Source of the DNA: Lachnospiraceae bacterium
GTDB lineage: Bacteria; Bacillota; Clostridia; Lachnospirales; Lachnospiraceae
DNA: 64,000 nucleotides
Assembly: GCA_017634065.1 (NCBI GenBank)
Contig: JAGBOC010000013.1
Coordinates: 17,366-81,365, forward strand
Direction of reading: 5' to 3'
The notes under the pieces were generated by a model. That model was not told the origin of the DNA and did not search any database. It saw nothing but the letters and a program-made list of their open reading frames with translations. Positions within the stretch are counted from its first letter, which is position 1. Every line of letters starts with the position of its first letter. Shown piece by piece: positions 59,101-64,000 of the stretch. A program made the position numbers and the translations under genes.

Positions 59101-62100
59101 AATATATCTAAGTCCAGGTGGCATTTATTTAGGCGGAAAAGTAATAATTAAAGATAATAAAGATGCATCAGGTAATGAGTATAACTTAAATAATACAGGA
59201 AGCGTGGTAGCAAGAGGTGTAATAGGGACAAAGATAACCACAGACTCTGAAATATATGTAAATGGATCATCAAATAATGATGCTGTATTTGAATACTGGA
59301 ATGAAGATTATATAGCAAGTTTCGCAGAGATAGAATCACCAAATATTATGTTTGTGCCAGATGATATATTCCATCTTGATAATACGATGGAAAGATTAGG
59401 ATATAAACTTTATAAATATGGTGCTTATCCAAATACTGAACTTAGAGTAGGTGATAATTTTGCAACTCTTACATTTAGAGAAGAGAAAAATGATCCATAT
59501 GTAATCGCAACTCAATATGTGGCAAAGAATGTAGATACTTATGTGGACAAGATCATTCTTCACGATAGAGACATTTTGAATCAAGAGTGGATTGCGCCAT
59601 CACTTGCTGATGAGAATGTCACAACTTCTTGGCATATGAATGAAGATAAGTATAATGTAAATGTGTCAAGAGATACAGTAATTTACTTAAATAATCATAA
59701 GCATACGATATGCGGAAATGTTGTGGCTGATACAGATGCACATTATAATGGTGAGATGCATACAGATATTTATAACTTTGTAGTTGTAAAAGATGAAGAT
59801 GGACTTACAAAGAACTTAGCGACTGGAAAGTATAAGTATTTTGCTCTCGCAACAGATGTAGAGATAACAAAGACAATTAATTTTGCCTCTGGCTCATCAC
59901 TTTGCTTAAATGGACATGCTCTAAAAGTTAGAAAAGGTGTAAGCTTATTTAATGTAGCAGGAGGTGAACACATCACAATCACAGATTGTACATTAGATAG
60001 TAATGAGGGACATATTGTAAGATCAGAAAATAGTGTAGCAGATGTAGATGCAAAGCAACATATCATTAATGTTACTAACGGTCAAATCAATATGTACAAT
60101 GTGAAAGTTGACGGAATGAGAGTATCAAGTGATAGTGTAACTTCTAAACAAACATTCTTACACGTAACTGGAAAAGGTATTGCTAATCTTGAAAATGTAA
60201 CATTTGAAAATAACGAGATAGAAGACATCGCATCACTTATTGGTGTGTATGGCAATAAGTCTAAACTTCGCCTTGCTAGTGTAAGTATAGTAGATAATAC
60301 TATAAATGGTGCTAACTCTGCATTTATGACTATTTACACAGAATCAGATGATGGTGTGATGGCATCTACAGTTTCAATTATCAGAAATACAGCCGATAAC
60401 CAGATTATAAATGTCGTAGGTAGAAATACCAAGATGGTAGCAAGTTATGCTGAAATTGCTGATAACACAAGTATTGGTATAGCAAGACTTATAGCATATG
60501 AGGGTTCACAGATATTTAATGGTGGATTTGATATTCATGATAATAATGTTCGTGCATTATTATATGCTACTGGTTCAAATACTTATGCAATTCTTGCAAG
60601 TTATAGCGTAGTTGGACTTAACGAATCACTTCTTTATGTAGGTAAGAATGGACAAGTTACTCTTAAAGGTGATACTTACATAACAGGAAATAATGTAGCA
60701 GGTAATAAACCTATAATATCAGTAGAAGAAGATGCAACTTTATATTTAAGCGATCACTTCTACATTGATAATAATAATACTTTAGAGTCAGAACCTGTAA
60801 ACGTTTATGTGGCTGATGGCGGAATTATTAGTTCAAGATTCTGGAATAGAGAAGGAAAGATTGCATCTGGATCTATCATAAGAGTTTCAGTTGCGACACC
60901 TGAACAAGCTATATTTAACTATTGGGATAAAGATTATATAGCTGAATTCAATAATTTTGCTGACCATGAAGTATACTTACATCAAGAGATATTTAAACTT
61001 GATAAGAGTGAGACAAATAACGGCTTCGCAGTATATAAGAAAGGAACTGGCAGTGTTGTATCATTAAATGCTGGTACTGATTTTGCTACACTTGTATTTA
61101 GAACTGGAAGAGGTGTAAATGATATAATAGCAACTCAATATGTAGCTAAGAATACACTCACATATGTTGATAGAGTAATGCTAAAGGACCTTGAAGACAA
61201 TGACCAGTTGTGGGGCGGACCTGATAATGATGATAATACAAAGAACACAAATTGGCAGATGGCAAAAGGTATCTATAATGTAAATGCTACTCTTGATACA
61301 AGAGATGTATATCTTCTTACACATAGACATAAGGTATGTGGTTTAGGAAGTAACGACATTTGTGAGCATTTAGATAATGAAAACCATAACACAGTTAAGT
61401 TTACTTATATTACAGATCAAGATGATTTGATTAATTATATAAATAGACATGTAGGACAGCCAATTTATGTAGCTCTTTATCAAGATTTAGTTCTTGATAG
61501 ACAAATTACAAATCTTGCATCAGGAAGTACTATATGTCTAAATGGACACAGACTTATCATGAAGAAAGGTAAGAATGTGTTTATGCTGACTGAAAATAAT
61601 ACTATTAACTTCTGCGACTGTGGAAATGAAGTAGCACTTTCTACACCAAAGAAGGGCTATATCACAGAAAGCGATGATACAAGTGAGATGAGTAGTAACT
61701 TTATAATTCAAAAAGGCGAGATTAACTTCTATGGTATAGAGATTGCTTCTTTATCAAATACGAGAACTGATTACTCAACATTTATGACTTTAAGACAAGA
61801 AGGAAAAGCGAACTTCATAGAGTCAATATTTGATAATTTAGAATATGACCACACTGAAGTAACACTCTTCAACTTACCAAGAACTGGCGATTATAAATTA
61901 TCATTTATTGATACAGTATTTAAGGATAATGTCGTTTCAGCGAATATAAATAATGTATCTGAAACAAATGCACTCCTTCCTATCATGGCTTACAACAATG
62001 TAGATTTCGCAAGTGTATCATTTATAGATAATGATGTTACTTACGCAGTAGTAAATGTAAAAGACACAGGAACTCTTACAGTATCTACTATGAGCTTTAT

Positions 62101-64000
62101 AGGGAATACAGTTTCAGCAGATATAGGTGGTGCTCTCGCTATCGATGGAGAAGTAAAAAATACTGGTGCACTCTACTTTGAAGGAAATAGAGGTAGAAAT
62201 GGTGCAGCGCTTGTAATAAATAAAGATTTAGATGTCAAAGCTCCTATAACAGTAGTTAGAAATGGTGCCACACTTGGATATGGAGCACCAGTCTACTTAA
62301 ATGCAATACTTAAAGGCAGTGAGAGTGTAATTATAAAAGAAAATAGTGGTGTATATGGTGGAGCAATATATGTAGATACCAAAGGAACTATGGAAACGGA
62401 TGGTTTAGTAGAAATTACAGATAATACTGCAGCATATACCGGTGGAGCTATCTATGTGACAAATGGAGCAGATTTCAAACTCGCTGATAAAATCATCATA
62501 AGTAGGAATAGTGCTAATCGTCTGATAGTAGGATATGGTGGTGGAGCAATTGATGCAAATAGAAATTCAAAAGTCTATTTGTCAAATAAAGCAACAATAT
62601 CTGAAAATAGTGCATATCGTGGAGGTGCATTCTTCTTTGAAGGATCGCAGCTCATAGTGCCAAAAGATGCACACAACTATATTATAAAAAATAATCAAGT
62701 TATATCTGCTGGTGGGGCAGAAGGTGAATTTGCATATATGCACGATTCAGATATAGTAGTACTTAGTGATATGTTTAATATAGTTGGTGATATGGATAGA
62801 CAATTGGATAAAACTTTCTTATATATGGAATACGGATTAACTGATCCTACAAAAGAGGTTGTCGTATCATCTATATCTATAACTAATGTTAAATTAGAGA
62901 ATAGGCTTATAGATGTAAATGCTCGGAACCTAAGATTAAATAATATTAAGATTAATAATGTAGAGATTACTCACAATCCAAGTTATATTGCAAATTCTAT
63001 GATTATATTTAGGGGTAATAATAATTATGTTAGCGATTTGGATGTTGAAAATAGTACAGTAAGTAATGCAGGTGTTATTGAAAGCTTATACGGGCTACAT
63101 TTTGGTAATGAAATCATCATTAGAAATAATAAAACACGCACTGGAAGTGATTGTAATTTAAATGTTAATGTTTCTGGTGTATTGTATGGTGATGTCAATA
63201 ATAAGCTTTCATCAACATCAGAGATACATATTTCATCAGCAAATAGAAATACAGGTGCTTCAGTATATGACAAGGAAGTATTTAGATATTGGAATGAATA
63301 TACTATAGCAAGTTTCAATAGTATAAGTGCAGATAGAATATCATATTTGCCAGAAGAAATATTTAAAGTTGATAATGCATCTGCAGACCCTACAGTTAAG
63401 ATTTATAAGAGTGGAACTTATAGCAATGTAGAACTTCGCATAGGTAGAAATTATGAGCCATTGTCATTTAAGAAGAAAAAGACAGATGTAAGTATAATCG
63501 CAACTCAATATGTAGCAAGAAATGTAGAAACATATGTAGATGATGTAAAACTTTATGACGTGCCAGAGATACGTCAACTTTGGGTTGCTCCAACAATTCT
63601 TGATGAGAATGCGACAGAAACTTGGAAGTTTGATGGAAAGAAACATAGTGTCAAAGTAACAGGTGATAAGATAATATATCTCATCGACCATATGCATACA
63701 ATTTGTGGACATACGGCATCAGATTCTGTTGCTCACCTTGATGGAAAGAAACATGATGAGACAATTATGTTTGTGAATGCTGGAAATGAAGATGAGTTGA
63801 GTAGAGCAAACGGTAAGTATTTTGCACTTTCAAATGACATAGAAATCACAAGACCAATCAATCTCGCATCAGGTTCAGTAATTTGCTTAAATGGTCACAA
63901 GTTAAAAGTCGATAAGGGTCTCGAGTTCTTAACACTTGGTGCAGGATATGAGTTCACTATTACAGATTGTAAGGGCACAGGAACGATTACGCATACAGTA
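41135..64000 (+). CDS. Giant secreted modular surface protein 2, partial (at least 7622 residues)
   Basis: The frame from ATG 41135 (after AAGGGGAAGAA) is open to the window edge, so the C-terminus is missing. The signal peptide (MKEQFNLKRVIAVMLVVANI...) is cleaved near LA30/S31. A Ser/Thr/Glu-rich stalk to about residue 800 encloses, at about 328-439, the same small domain as giant protein 1. PMP-like GGAIY repeats occupy about 1085-1380. Three DUF285/BspA-type leucine-rich blocks lie at about 1476-1829, 2289-2466 and 3289-3503 (LDITSFDTSNVTDMEKMF). Repeated modules then continue with His/Cys clusters at 43595, 47459, 50354, 54686, 57305, 59696, 61322 and 63689, CLNGH motifs (50518, 54850, 57495, 59900, 61530, 63880), and an IATQYVAKNVxTYVD cap. 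More GGAIY turns lie near 62120-62640. Presumably an adhesin; the ligand is unknown. Confidence 0.88.
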   Translation, partial: MKEQFNLKRVIAVMLVVANIFASAGFSVLASSVANMVYVATINEKELKNYYYLYQEEQYQYEQSIKYYADYDTEDNISDELKDKVKSKLDETLNQSEETVQSTGTYDEDTSLKSTEKSDNLTSPEEKSEKSENFTNEENPKDSNSNDNINGTDYSEEPENDETTTEIPEETETSETVETSESEKESTEETSETSKEETSSTENAETSVTSEETKETIKEESTETKEKEVTTEKVATENNVDKIVEEEKVSTDSETESVNENIATNSEVKEPTEATISEIVKEASVSEVDKVVEASASEIEIATVSEIEEASASEIEKASESEIQTIATKSIVVIATVPVVKWEVVKIYLATYSEFDILAYNDQVAEKIDKEKLINDKLAKTARVLVKNNLGESKLLTINIKWSVKKRVVIATRSNPKTWPYRKEKWQKDFGMGKYQNIKDDSDVIKATSDEIKVVETLKEEVKDEHGDDAVLVIKKTTASVIKNNLKLEKAVYESDEVDELENEEIKVEESTAIPESVKQTYIEDETADITVVSAESLDEKASDENKVVTEETEEIIEPTVAGFIGSDVSSSSEVSENDESEESSETTMSSEATSIEDTTSEDTSSAESYVVATEDEAISVDMTDDVVNNETEQVATESDASEYINDLPLYKDTVKDADNKDANGVVLNGSYDLAEMEIYTVDLEDLATQVLNKLNGTDTEVVEVDDSSEDLEKESSSSAEPELLPNLLQSVSNFFGGLFGSSDDSTTNETGKKVETNDDENVISEEELRKLDNASLDLSDAVNELGLGLLPMPEVGVNDFGLFGSGFNEDHRYAAFALNHPICGLKKSADGSTCTGHTIDGETFYHNSINTQPTDKTDYMGIECSERLPQLALKNTATVSVTKDMAVCLFADAGSTDNTYTLTNKIKVESGVNFYICTNAINLRFASESRIFGSGNVYICNCQERDTSGAMTHITTENDFTVIDQFGKKWPATMSRYNEQRENPIVEGQNVYIYGSDTANRENIIFENIKIRGNFRNSISSEYMMDTTLVKNWSLYHGYGSLINASNDLYAFNVLFDNIIATRSNGILNGGTGKNYINKCKFTNVTSTENGGVLCVGSANPVSVGGVKVIDSEFENCESYQNGGAIYLQNITGNSTNKNVKIRGSKFKENVARINGGAIYLNGVSNLYISKSEFEENKAEISGGAIAVHENIKQLSTLKIAKEENSDSLTRFYKNETNYNGGAISLNDTYYDNETKGDKGVKQGKSIEVVLGNVDFIENVASGILYATRSTNYRYNSFGGAIYSKGAVSLKVGANIDGNYDKNAVVNFDDNEASNGGALFSASYNKFDTTLASLESYTTKYENVVTLFAGKMEGNGVANSNKGGDAWKFVSWGGGAIYATGKSEVNAEKNFKINDNDDAVFACDAKINIDTEMTNNEGRYVLGYTNNRENNYVFKSNTNIHDNHTQDAITNDFVAYYSSPDTREATPSLTEDLNTYICDGPTFNELFVSAAGSPFAGKRANVTKIQWTNTLPDTVVQGYQLNPSITAGGSAYGPINVKNGNTYADNAVLGWLDSSNAFYLYSKHKVGIKDGNLQGMFGGFQAATSIDLGNFTSAPYQWTNLRQTFQRCSSLKSVDLSNIKWTECPTTLAYMFTMCTSLEEVNLSSMITSYVNSSSVKVYTTEMNDMFSNCRNLKKIDLRNFDTAGVTNMENMFAYCQSLKTLDITSFDTSNVTDMEKMFVKCALEELDLSHFDVSKVTSMKGMFKESSIKNLDLSNWNLKNITGRTTLDIDEMFADSSIEKIFVTKDFNCEFSGANVFNGASGLKGGNGTVYSGTNVSGAYFKALNENDEGVGYATFADNVTREPNEVRPAVVREVVQTYENKNSYNWSLINNRYKNTTIDLYRGVNIDENYDSASDTRERNIRYNPKNMIINLHNADVDIATRSVGIYVDEPETVIVNNWSALGYKNTIANYFSVDDSGVSGSAFEKYKFYKKDDTFVLGKEYVEVVFDLETGDSSDNPDSQYIYKHTRQGDFTNIVDFDGNEFDRTGLKFIGFIGKEAGNRLDMSVGKNQNKLYADEGVHINNYRLLTKYNLYDYRVDAEEAISDKITFKAVYAYSDSSSEPYQYRICGTPVTENCSHEGMIGNHAVIGSVTDEYLSTWAIKVDSYEKLLVVLPEKLSALNGIDDVNDYGYCYPRYWITDDITIPEGFDGIFSEGMTVFLNGHTINNLSTASAIFDLNGGRKNRSRLGKKIYTIYDQIKVNVDNLTDEDSNLSYAILESGTEFNGHLKSIVNGGTPNFQLADTIVKRIVWADEKPQNFIGGKGVRAAYDVSDSGGFTRYTDFSNVPSSAILAYTIAPSGVMPDEIYLWTAADKVEWPSFTLANMFSDFQALEYVDLSKMAKSDNIYGIREMFKNCTALKSVDLTSIDVSNVTEARDAFNGCANLEKIYAKEEFSGLTTNFSNMFTGCEKLYGGQGTKFGERYQANVLAKIDTSVDINESVSKVKGVLTEKNGVIGHRYLNIVGSTNSNAKGKIVQAGSTAKPGIADVNGVNALFMRNIELEGFGGLGVDQETLFADTNTNISIGESNLFIENVKVNNNFISNNEVFTAKNIYINGFEMNDVMLLDSATGDYKNVIKTTNNQNPITYISGLKIENTDNTVVSINSLLDSEYTTGLERRKVYIKDTNIKGINSNAALMELDKFAYLKNDYMGTGEYVYFIGKNNITECVSSNAINLINVVPKLTLVGDKGVTTINNNVVEIRNNLTIPHSVMSLESGLIISGVLNIRENTFRAINAVSTYSSAIDYKNINRFNKVVIKNGGLNVKENTYDTHYHSHRVRQLCYTYDLSKNSAGVALSDADHTSACQNNALFYVSGGYKFKASESQIELYTKDLTNLYKEVCVIGTWSKVTIENYNESASAQIINTFYKDGDHENDSDAVYAREIYKKQQGLTEKVMFGSSFIEVTALLLERLPGDVEETRFNTRVATVSYQMIAQDIYTQIEKPLNVSSYTWNDGTVFTKDLNHGVFWSGPNRNYQMSGMAGYNSYEVYDDEFTNAIPSLHYVTGNSNFYTRRNGPRSVVTGVYIYGFEGDAHIHKAGSEPGLTEDKEYWLEARTEDHLNINTANIYLKKDLEITESLIYELEGDYSICLNGHRLIFNDVRDWVAFENTRAKLTITNCKDDHTRANGYVTTRTGVTLNHNIINADNHSGRLVIASLSFFDITATNSFININSFGTDNKFNSRNILVENVTMNNNNNIGFINFDQTVDTTFARLTTGEIFNQVARGAAGGEGQVQASGITLNGNVNIERIKWSKTKPTSGTVYDVSQSGAGAVVADLSSVTDSQILLWWDEGYSTIYLYTGSAYAKLNAASNKMFKDMLALEKVDTARFDTSDVATFESMFENCISLGTIDFTRFNTLKLENMSSMFSYCTSLRELDLTTFDTVRLTDMSGAFANCSNIVEINLTSFTVTDSINLTSLFENDSNLRTVYVGNGFAYKDDTSEVLFSNCQNLTGGDGHKLYDYESSADFAEMLTRKYARVDSTTTMGWFTLGDTADMEAKTFYFDRNSKYSLYNDEATVTGLYARNNLAQNKANLLSFHDIRAPYVVDSTFDGNNNMIYVDNATLSFVRTYITNTRGAYIYEFADDARSVIRFVDSVVSNNALTESYTYATKRYPLSIILGGVVEYKNNTRNGVSENLLAINNKIRITAGVDGELLSKNSEVWITATASETEVFYGWNDKNVEYVNKGTEFNNIFKYNFSTKTVQNVTALPAVGASSVIYNLTQDVLGVATEKYYVYNTSIMATGGYSYSDSSVTYNDGTRSRTENWTNFRAHFDELVADNIFVESTTVTNQIVILYNQGVYEPWYAGATNLPTLSNYYSKGYYVYENGSYRPSGGQERFYREDDKWYIGYNYVNVSYFVDKDTVKYRGNSIEIKDTYIKRTSNGSLVDVPYTLATVAEFDNQISYLGFLGRNIAVTSNTSFIPDWDFETDKVKGITYSKYSGWYEDPMSNSNYDRILYSVFSDDKVKIEGRGRASRSVISKKESVTEKTIRIVNNRVKIATKTVTSGVYEYVDHNGIVARDNYVYVATIPQLYYQYKSSESTPKYYNTQYILGKDIRITEIKADIDVMGKLYGSRLIYLNGYNIYVDDENHNLFDTSNKVDVHPIYRDNSLSIIGGKGSSIIYASKSLATEFISYENTTNSVDRVLLSDITFTRGNHVSSLIKASTKVVLRNATVSNMTYTSGKMFDISAGAGIELNAFCVRDNILTGDNIINISNGANFTIATNGSLKIERNEIAMDVLEFAGNTVFNLFGDLIVRDNTFTGTTRYKIADVYNSGVFALGNMKLVIKDNKHRSDSEFDPYGFYYNNLNSQSLFRQVVGTRFKASDSVVHIYYSENNRLVYEGWSSENVYDFNNGYISVNKTFIKDRGLANNVYIYKRGTGSDCDVYIGDNCVPVEYVYLNDEEGRDDFIIATQYVASGVETMVESIIDPSDDASVWYGPATDDDSSLVYYGNDTKNITVLITTINPGIIYGEGEVTHSHEVAVGYDNRIATYHNARNAIMFKRGFKELYLRKDLHITANVVRTWTQYEELDICLNGKTLTIDKNVNFLDITNNVKVVITDCKGTGHFDLPYGHEAGDNTAIKVSNSALVFNHINFSGTNRTLLSAKENAEVLINYSTISNIRATSSIFNINGSGSAFDIYDTIIATNYNAVPIISLETARKATFSNIEVYDNQARASALIKVENVTSMNVVAGHYHDNTNINSTINSNANEGVVFNIDDVRANVTIKDGAEFTRNKSAYKDAGVIYVNAGTLNIEGDSKDSPILFAENISKKGASIYGGDDSIIYTKFASFSNSKAEDYEGSAIYTKGIASISNTTFANFTKKGSIVHFDNKTFYRYEGYRYSLGPKVSKIRSISYGSISIDAGSGMTMVLMEENLDDAMVNDWLEAGEIICESIEKGTAMIPDASDTHFYKRYDKLLNVTTYFTANHRNNVQADLSEEIWNTKELSNVEFVNNDGSGVIGVYTTDKSVRVNKASFHDNHQMDVAMVASGSNASYTINDVAFNDNTINSAMSFVNSSTVSYINKLEVKDNVFDSDAIAFDKYYKAVFTDLTLDGNVSNNGSIIDIGNESVVKLTKKTEVLKNDGRVEGVISVGAKATLSVSGMFDAYENKAVTSAGSVITMREKDSEVIMLGTVSITNNANSQYGTVFVNKGTLRIGDKINIEKNNFDGSLGYNLVFSRASDSYLMKGVEGHKIASGSVVSISALAEEVKVFEYWNDTYIERFNEKNYYVTQEIFRSDKPYDTVSRKAIVYKTGTYEKVALKWGYDYATIQFKKDATEFVVATQYVAKRVETFVDRVFLPESQFRVETQIWSAPAVYNENVEVEWYWGRDDRKRFNIKVTKDTIVYLASHKHRLCGTLASDSCAHFDKASHSVVNFALIMNENDITRSLSQRRWALFNDVRITRNLTLLDGSAICLNGHTLYIDEGVDITVAGDRTFTICDCQAETGHGAISETNPTSVGGATDLLRVTQGQLNLYDVRFATISFFSTSNIETIIHLGANGKLHAENLTFDNITFDSNLSINPLIRPVNRMVKATVSDITIKNSHIRNTAEGILNLTAGYAIKYATISLINNETDKAVLMFKPSGSEKVEVQNINVIGNRLGTTGVKGGIIYVDNVEAEVKNGYNINSNTGNYSVVYVSGANGKLTSDGPVNANDNVGLNGAVFYVDKGVLTDDGLVFNDVLVATGNSATYGAVFYIDNSKITLPKKATIKNNNSSEGAVFYLDESTLYVPNSATKSIIEDNSAMYGTVVYANDSLVDVENKWTIENNSGINGSAIYVNNVTKNNGLSDITFKNNKGERVVYITGGHNVKLSSISFIDNEVSRGVLYLSSDVSLDDVLFDNNKAREDILYTAGRLNVDKLVFTNNKSSDSIINMTGTEILVNGDMVFTDNRVDNAAIKGISSGTAELIATGSVVYKNNEGRFLYYAFGHDATFKGFLEVSNNRVNSSVIYLSPGGIYLGGKVIIKDNKDASGNEYNLNNTGSVVARGVIGTKITTDSEIYVNGSSNNDAVFEYWNEDYIASFAEIESPNIMFVPDDIFHLDNTMERLGYKLYKYGAYPNTELRVGDNFATLTFREEKNDPYVIATQYVAKNVDTYVDKIILHDRDILNQEWIAPSLADENVTTSWHMNEDKYNVNVSRDTVIYLNNHKHTICGNVVADTDAHYNGEMHTDIYNFVVVKDEDGLTKNLATGKYKYFALATDVEITKTINFASGSSLCLNGHALKVRKGVSLFNVAGGEHITITDCTLDSNEGHIVRSENSVADVDAKQHIINVTNGQINMYNVKVDGMRVSSDSVTSKQTFLHVTGKGIANLENVTFENNEIEDIASLIGVYGNKSKLRLASVSIVDNTINGANSAFMTIYTESDDGVMASTVSIIRNTADNQIINVVGRNTKMVASYAEIADNTSIGIARLIAYEGSQIFNGGFDIHDNNVRALLYATGSNTYAILASYSVVGLNESLLYVGKNGQVTLKGDTYITGNNVAGNKPIISVEEDATLYLSDHFYIDNNNTLESEPVNVYVADGGIISSRFWNREGKIASGSIIRVSVATPEQAIFNYWDKDYIAEFNNFADHEVYLHQEIFKLDKSETNNGFAVYKKGTGSVVSLNAGTDFATLVFRTGRGVNDIIATQYVAKNTLTYVDRVMLKDLEDNDQLWGGPDNDDNTKNTNWQMAKGIYNVNATLDTRDVYLLTHRHKVCGLGSNDICEHLDNENHNTVKFTYITDQDDLINYINRHVGQPIYVALYQDLVLDRQITNLASGSTICLNGHRLIMKKGKNVFMLTENNTINFCDCGNEVALSTPKKGYITESDDTSEMSSNFIIQKGEINFYGIEIASLSNTRTDYSTFMTLRQEGKANFIESIFDNLEYDHTEVTLFNLPRTGDYKLSFIDTVFKDNVVSANINNVSETNALLPIMAYNNVDFASVSFIDNDVTYAVVNVKDTGTLTVSTMSFIGNTVSADIGGALAIDGEVKNTGALYFEGNRGRNGAALVINKDLDVKAPITVVRNGATLGYGAPVYLNAILKGSESVIIKENSGVYGGAIYVDTKGTMETDGLVEITDNTAAYTGGAIYVTNGADFKLADKIIISRNSANRLIVGYGGGAIDANRNSKVYLSNKATISENSAYRGGAFFFEGSQLIVPKDAHNYIIKNNQVISAGGAEGEFAYMHDSDIVVLSDMFNIVGDMDRQLDKTFLYMEYGLTDPTKEVVVSSISITNVKLENRLIDVNARNLRLNNIKINNVEITHNPSYIANSMIIFRGNNNYVSDLDVENSTVSNAGVIESLYGLHFGNEIIIRNNKTRTGSDCNLNVNVSGVLYGDVNNKLSSTSEIHISSANRNTGASVYDKEVFRYWNEYTIASFNSISADRISYLPEEIFKVDNASADPTVKIYKSGTYSNVELRIGRNYEPLSFKKKKTDVSIIATQYVARNVETYVDDVKLYDVPEIRQLWVAPTILDENATETWKFDGKKHSVKVTGDKIIYLIDHMHTICGHTASDSVAHLDGKKHDETIMFVNAGNEDELSRANGKYFALSNDIEITRPINLASGSVICLNGHKLKVDKGLEFLTLGAGYEFTITDCKGTGTITHTV
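41966..42110 (+). repeat. SEI/EAS low-complexity repeats in the stalk of giant protein 2
   Basis: Irregular repeats of about eight residues encode EASVSEVD, EASASEIE, ATVSEIEE, ASASEIEK and ASESEIQ. They are the counterpart of the EQVESA repeat of giant protein 1 but are less regular. Confidence 0.7.
45560..46620 (+). repeat. First DUF285 (BspA-type leucine-rich) block of giant protein 2
   Basis: About eight repeats of 22-26 residues with the pattern MFxxCxxLxxLDLSxFDTSNVTDM, for example MFAYCQSLKTLDITSFDTSN and MFVKCALEELDLSHFDVSKV. The block opens with KIQWTNTLPDT. Related blocks lie at 48000-48530 (MFKNCTALKSVDLTSIDVSN) and 51000-51640 (MFSYCTSLRELDLTTFDTVR). Confidence 0.9.

Overview
The window looks like chromosomal DNA of a low-GC anaerobic Firmicute, most likely of the Lachnospiraceae. 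The reasons are the AT-rich sequence with strong Shine-Dalgarno sites and TTGACA/TATAAT promoters, a CIRCE-controlled hsp20, tRNA genes that do not encode CCA, and very long secreted proteins with Chlam_PMP-like, BspA/DUF285 and Listeria-Bacteroides repeats. The genus cannot be fixed from sequence alone.

Layout. 1-4.1 kb is housekeeping: the end of a membrane protein, then on the minus strand rsmA behind a serine-type D-Ala-D-Ala carboxypeptidase homologue with broken catalytic motifs, then pgi with an in-frame minisatellite. 4.1-8.1 kb is a compact accessory/defence stretch: a RelB/DinJ-YoeB toxin-antitoxin pair under a doubly palindromic operator, a roughly 200-nt highly structured non-coding RNA candidate with its own promoter and terminator, a C5-cytosine methyltransferase overlapping an HNH endonuclease (restriction-modification), and a HicAB pair. 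8.1-8.8 kb is hsp20 under CIRCE. 8.8-16.1 kb holds envelope genes and unknowns: a lipoprotein, an ATPase-like unknown, an MFS transporter, a DUF4153 membrane protein, a histidine acid phosphatase lipoprotein and a coiled-coil membrane protein. 16.1-21.3 kb is a translationally coupled run, dnaX-recR-(TPR plus degenerate CbbX-like AAA protein)-cvpA-small basic protein. 21.3-21.9 kb is a tRNA cluster (Asp, Tyr, Val, initiator Met) preceded by a truncated tRNA-Asp relic.

22.2-64 kb, about two thirds of the window, is two giant secreted-protein genes in tandem. The first encodes 6276 residues ending in Listeria-Bacteroides-type repeats, a Gly hinge, DG-rich repeats and cell-wall/choline-binding repeats. 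The second is open for at least 7622 residues and leaves the window. They share an N-terminal plan (signal peptide, Ser/Thr/Glu-rich stalk, one common globular domain). Both are built from long modules that begin with a His/Cys cluster (HxHKxCG...C.H), carry CLNGH...CDC beta-helix motifs and PMP-like GGAIY turns, and end in a conserved aromatic cap. The second also carries three DUF285 leucine-rich blocks. They are probably adhesins or surface-array proteins.

The most unusual items are the structured RNA candidate at 4831-5028, the tandem giant proteins with their repeated His/Cys module, the inactive-looking carboxypeptidase, the recR-linked degenerate AAA protein, and the tRNA-Asp relic.
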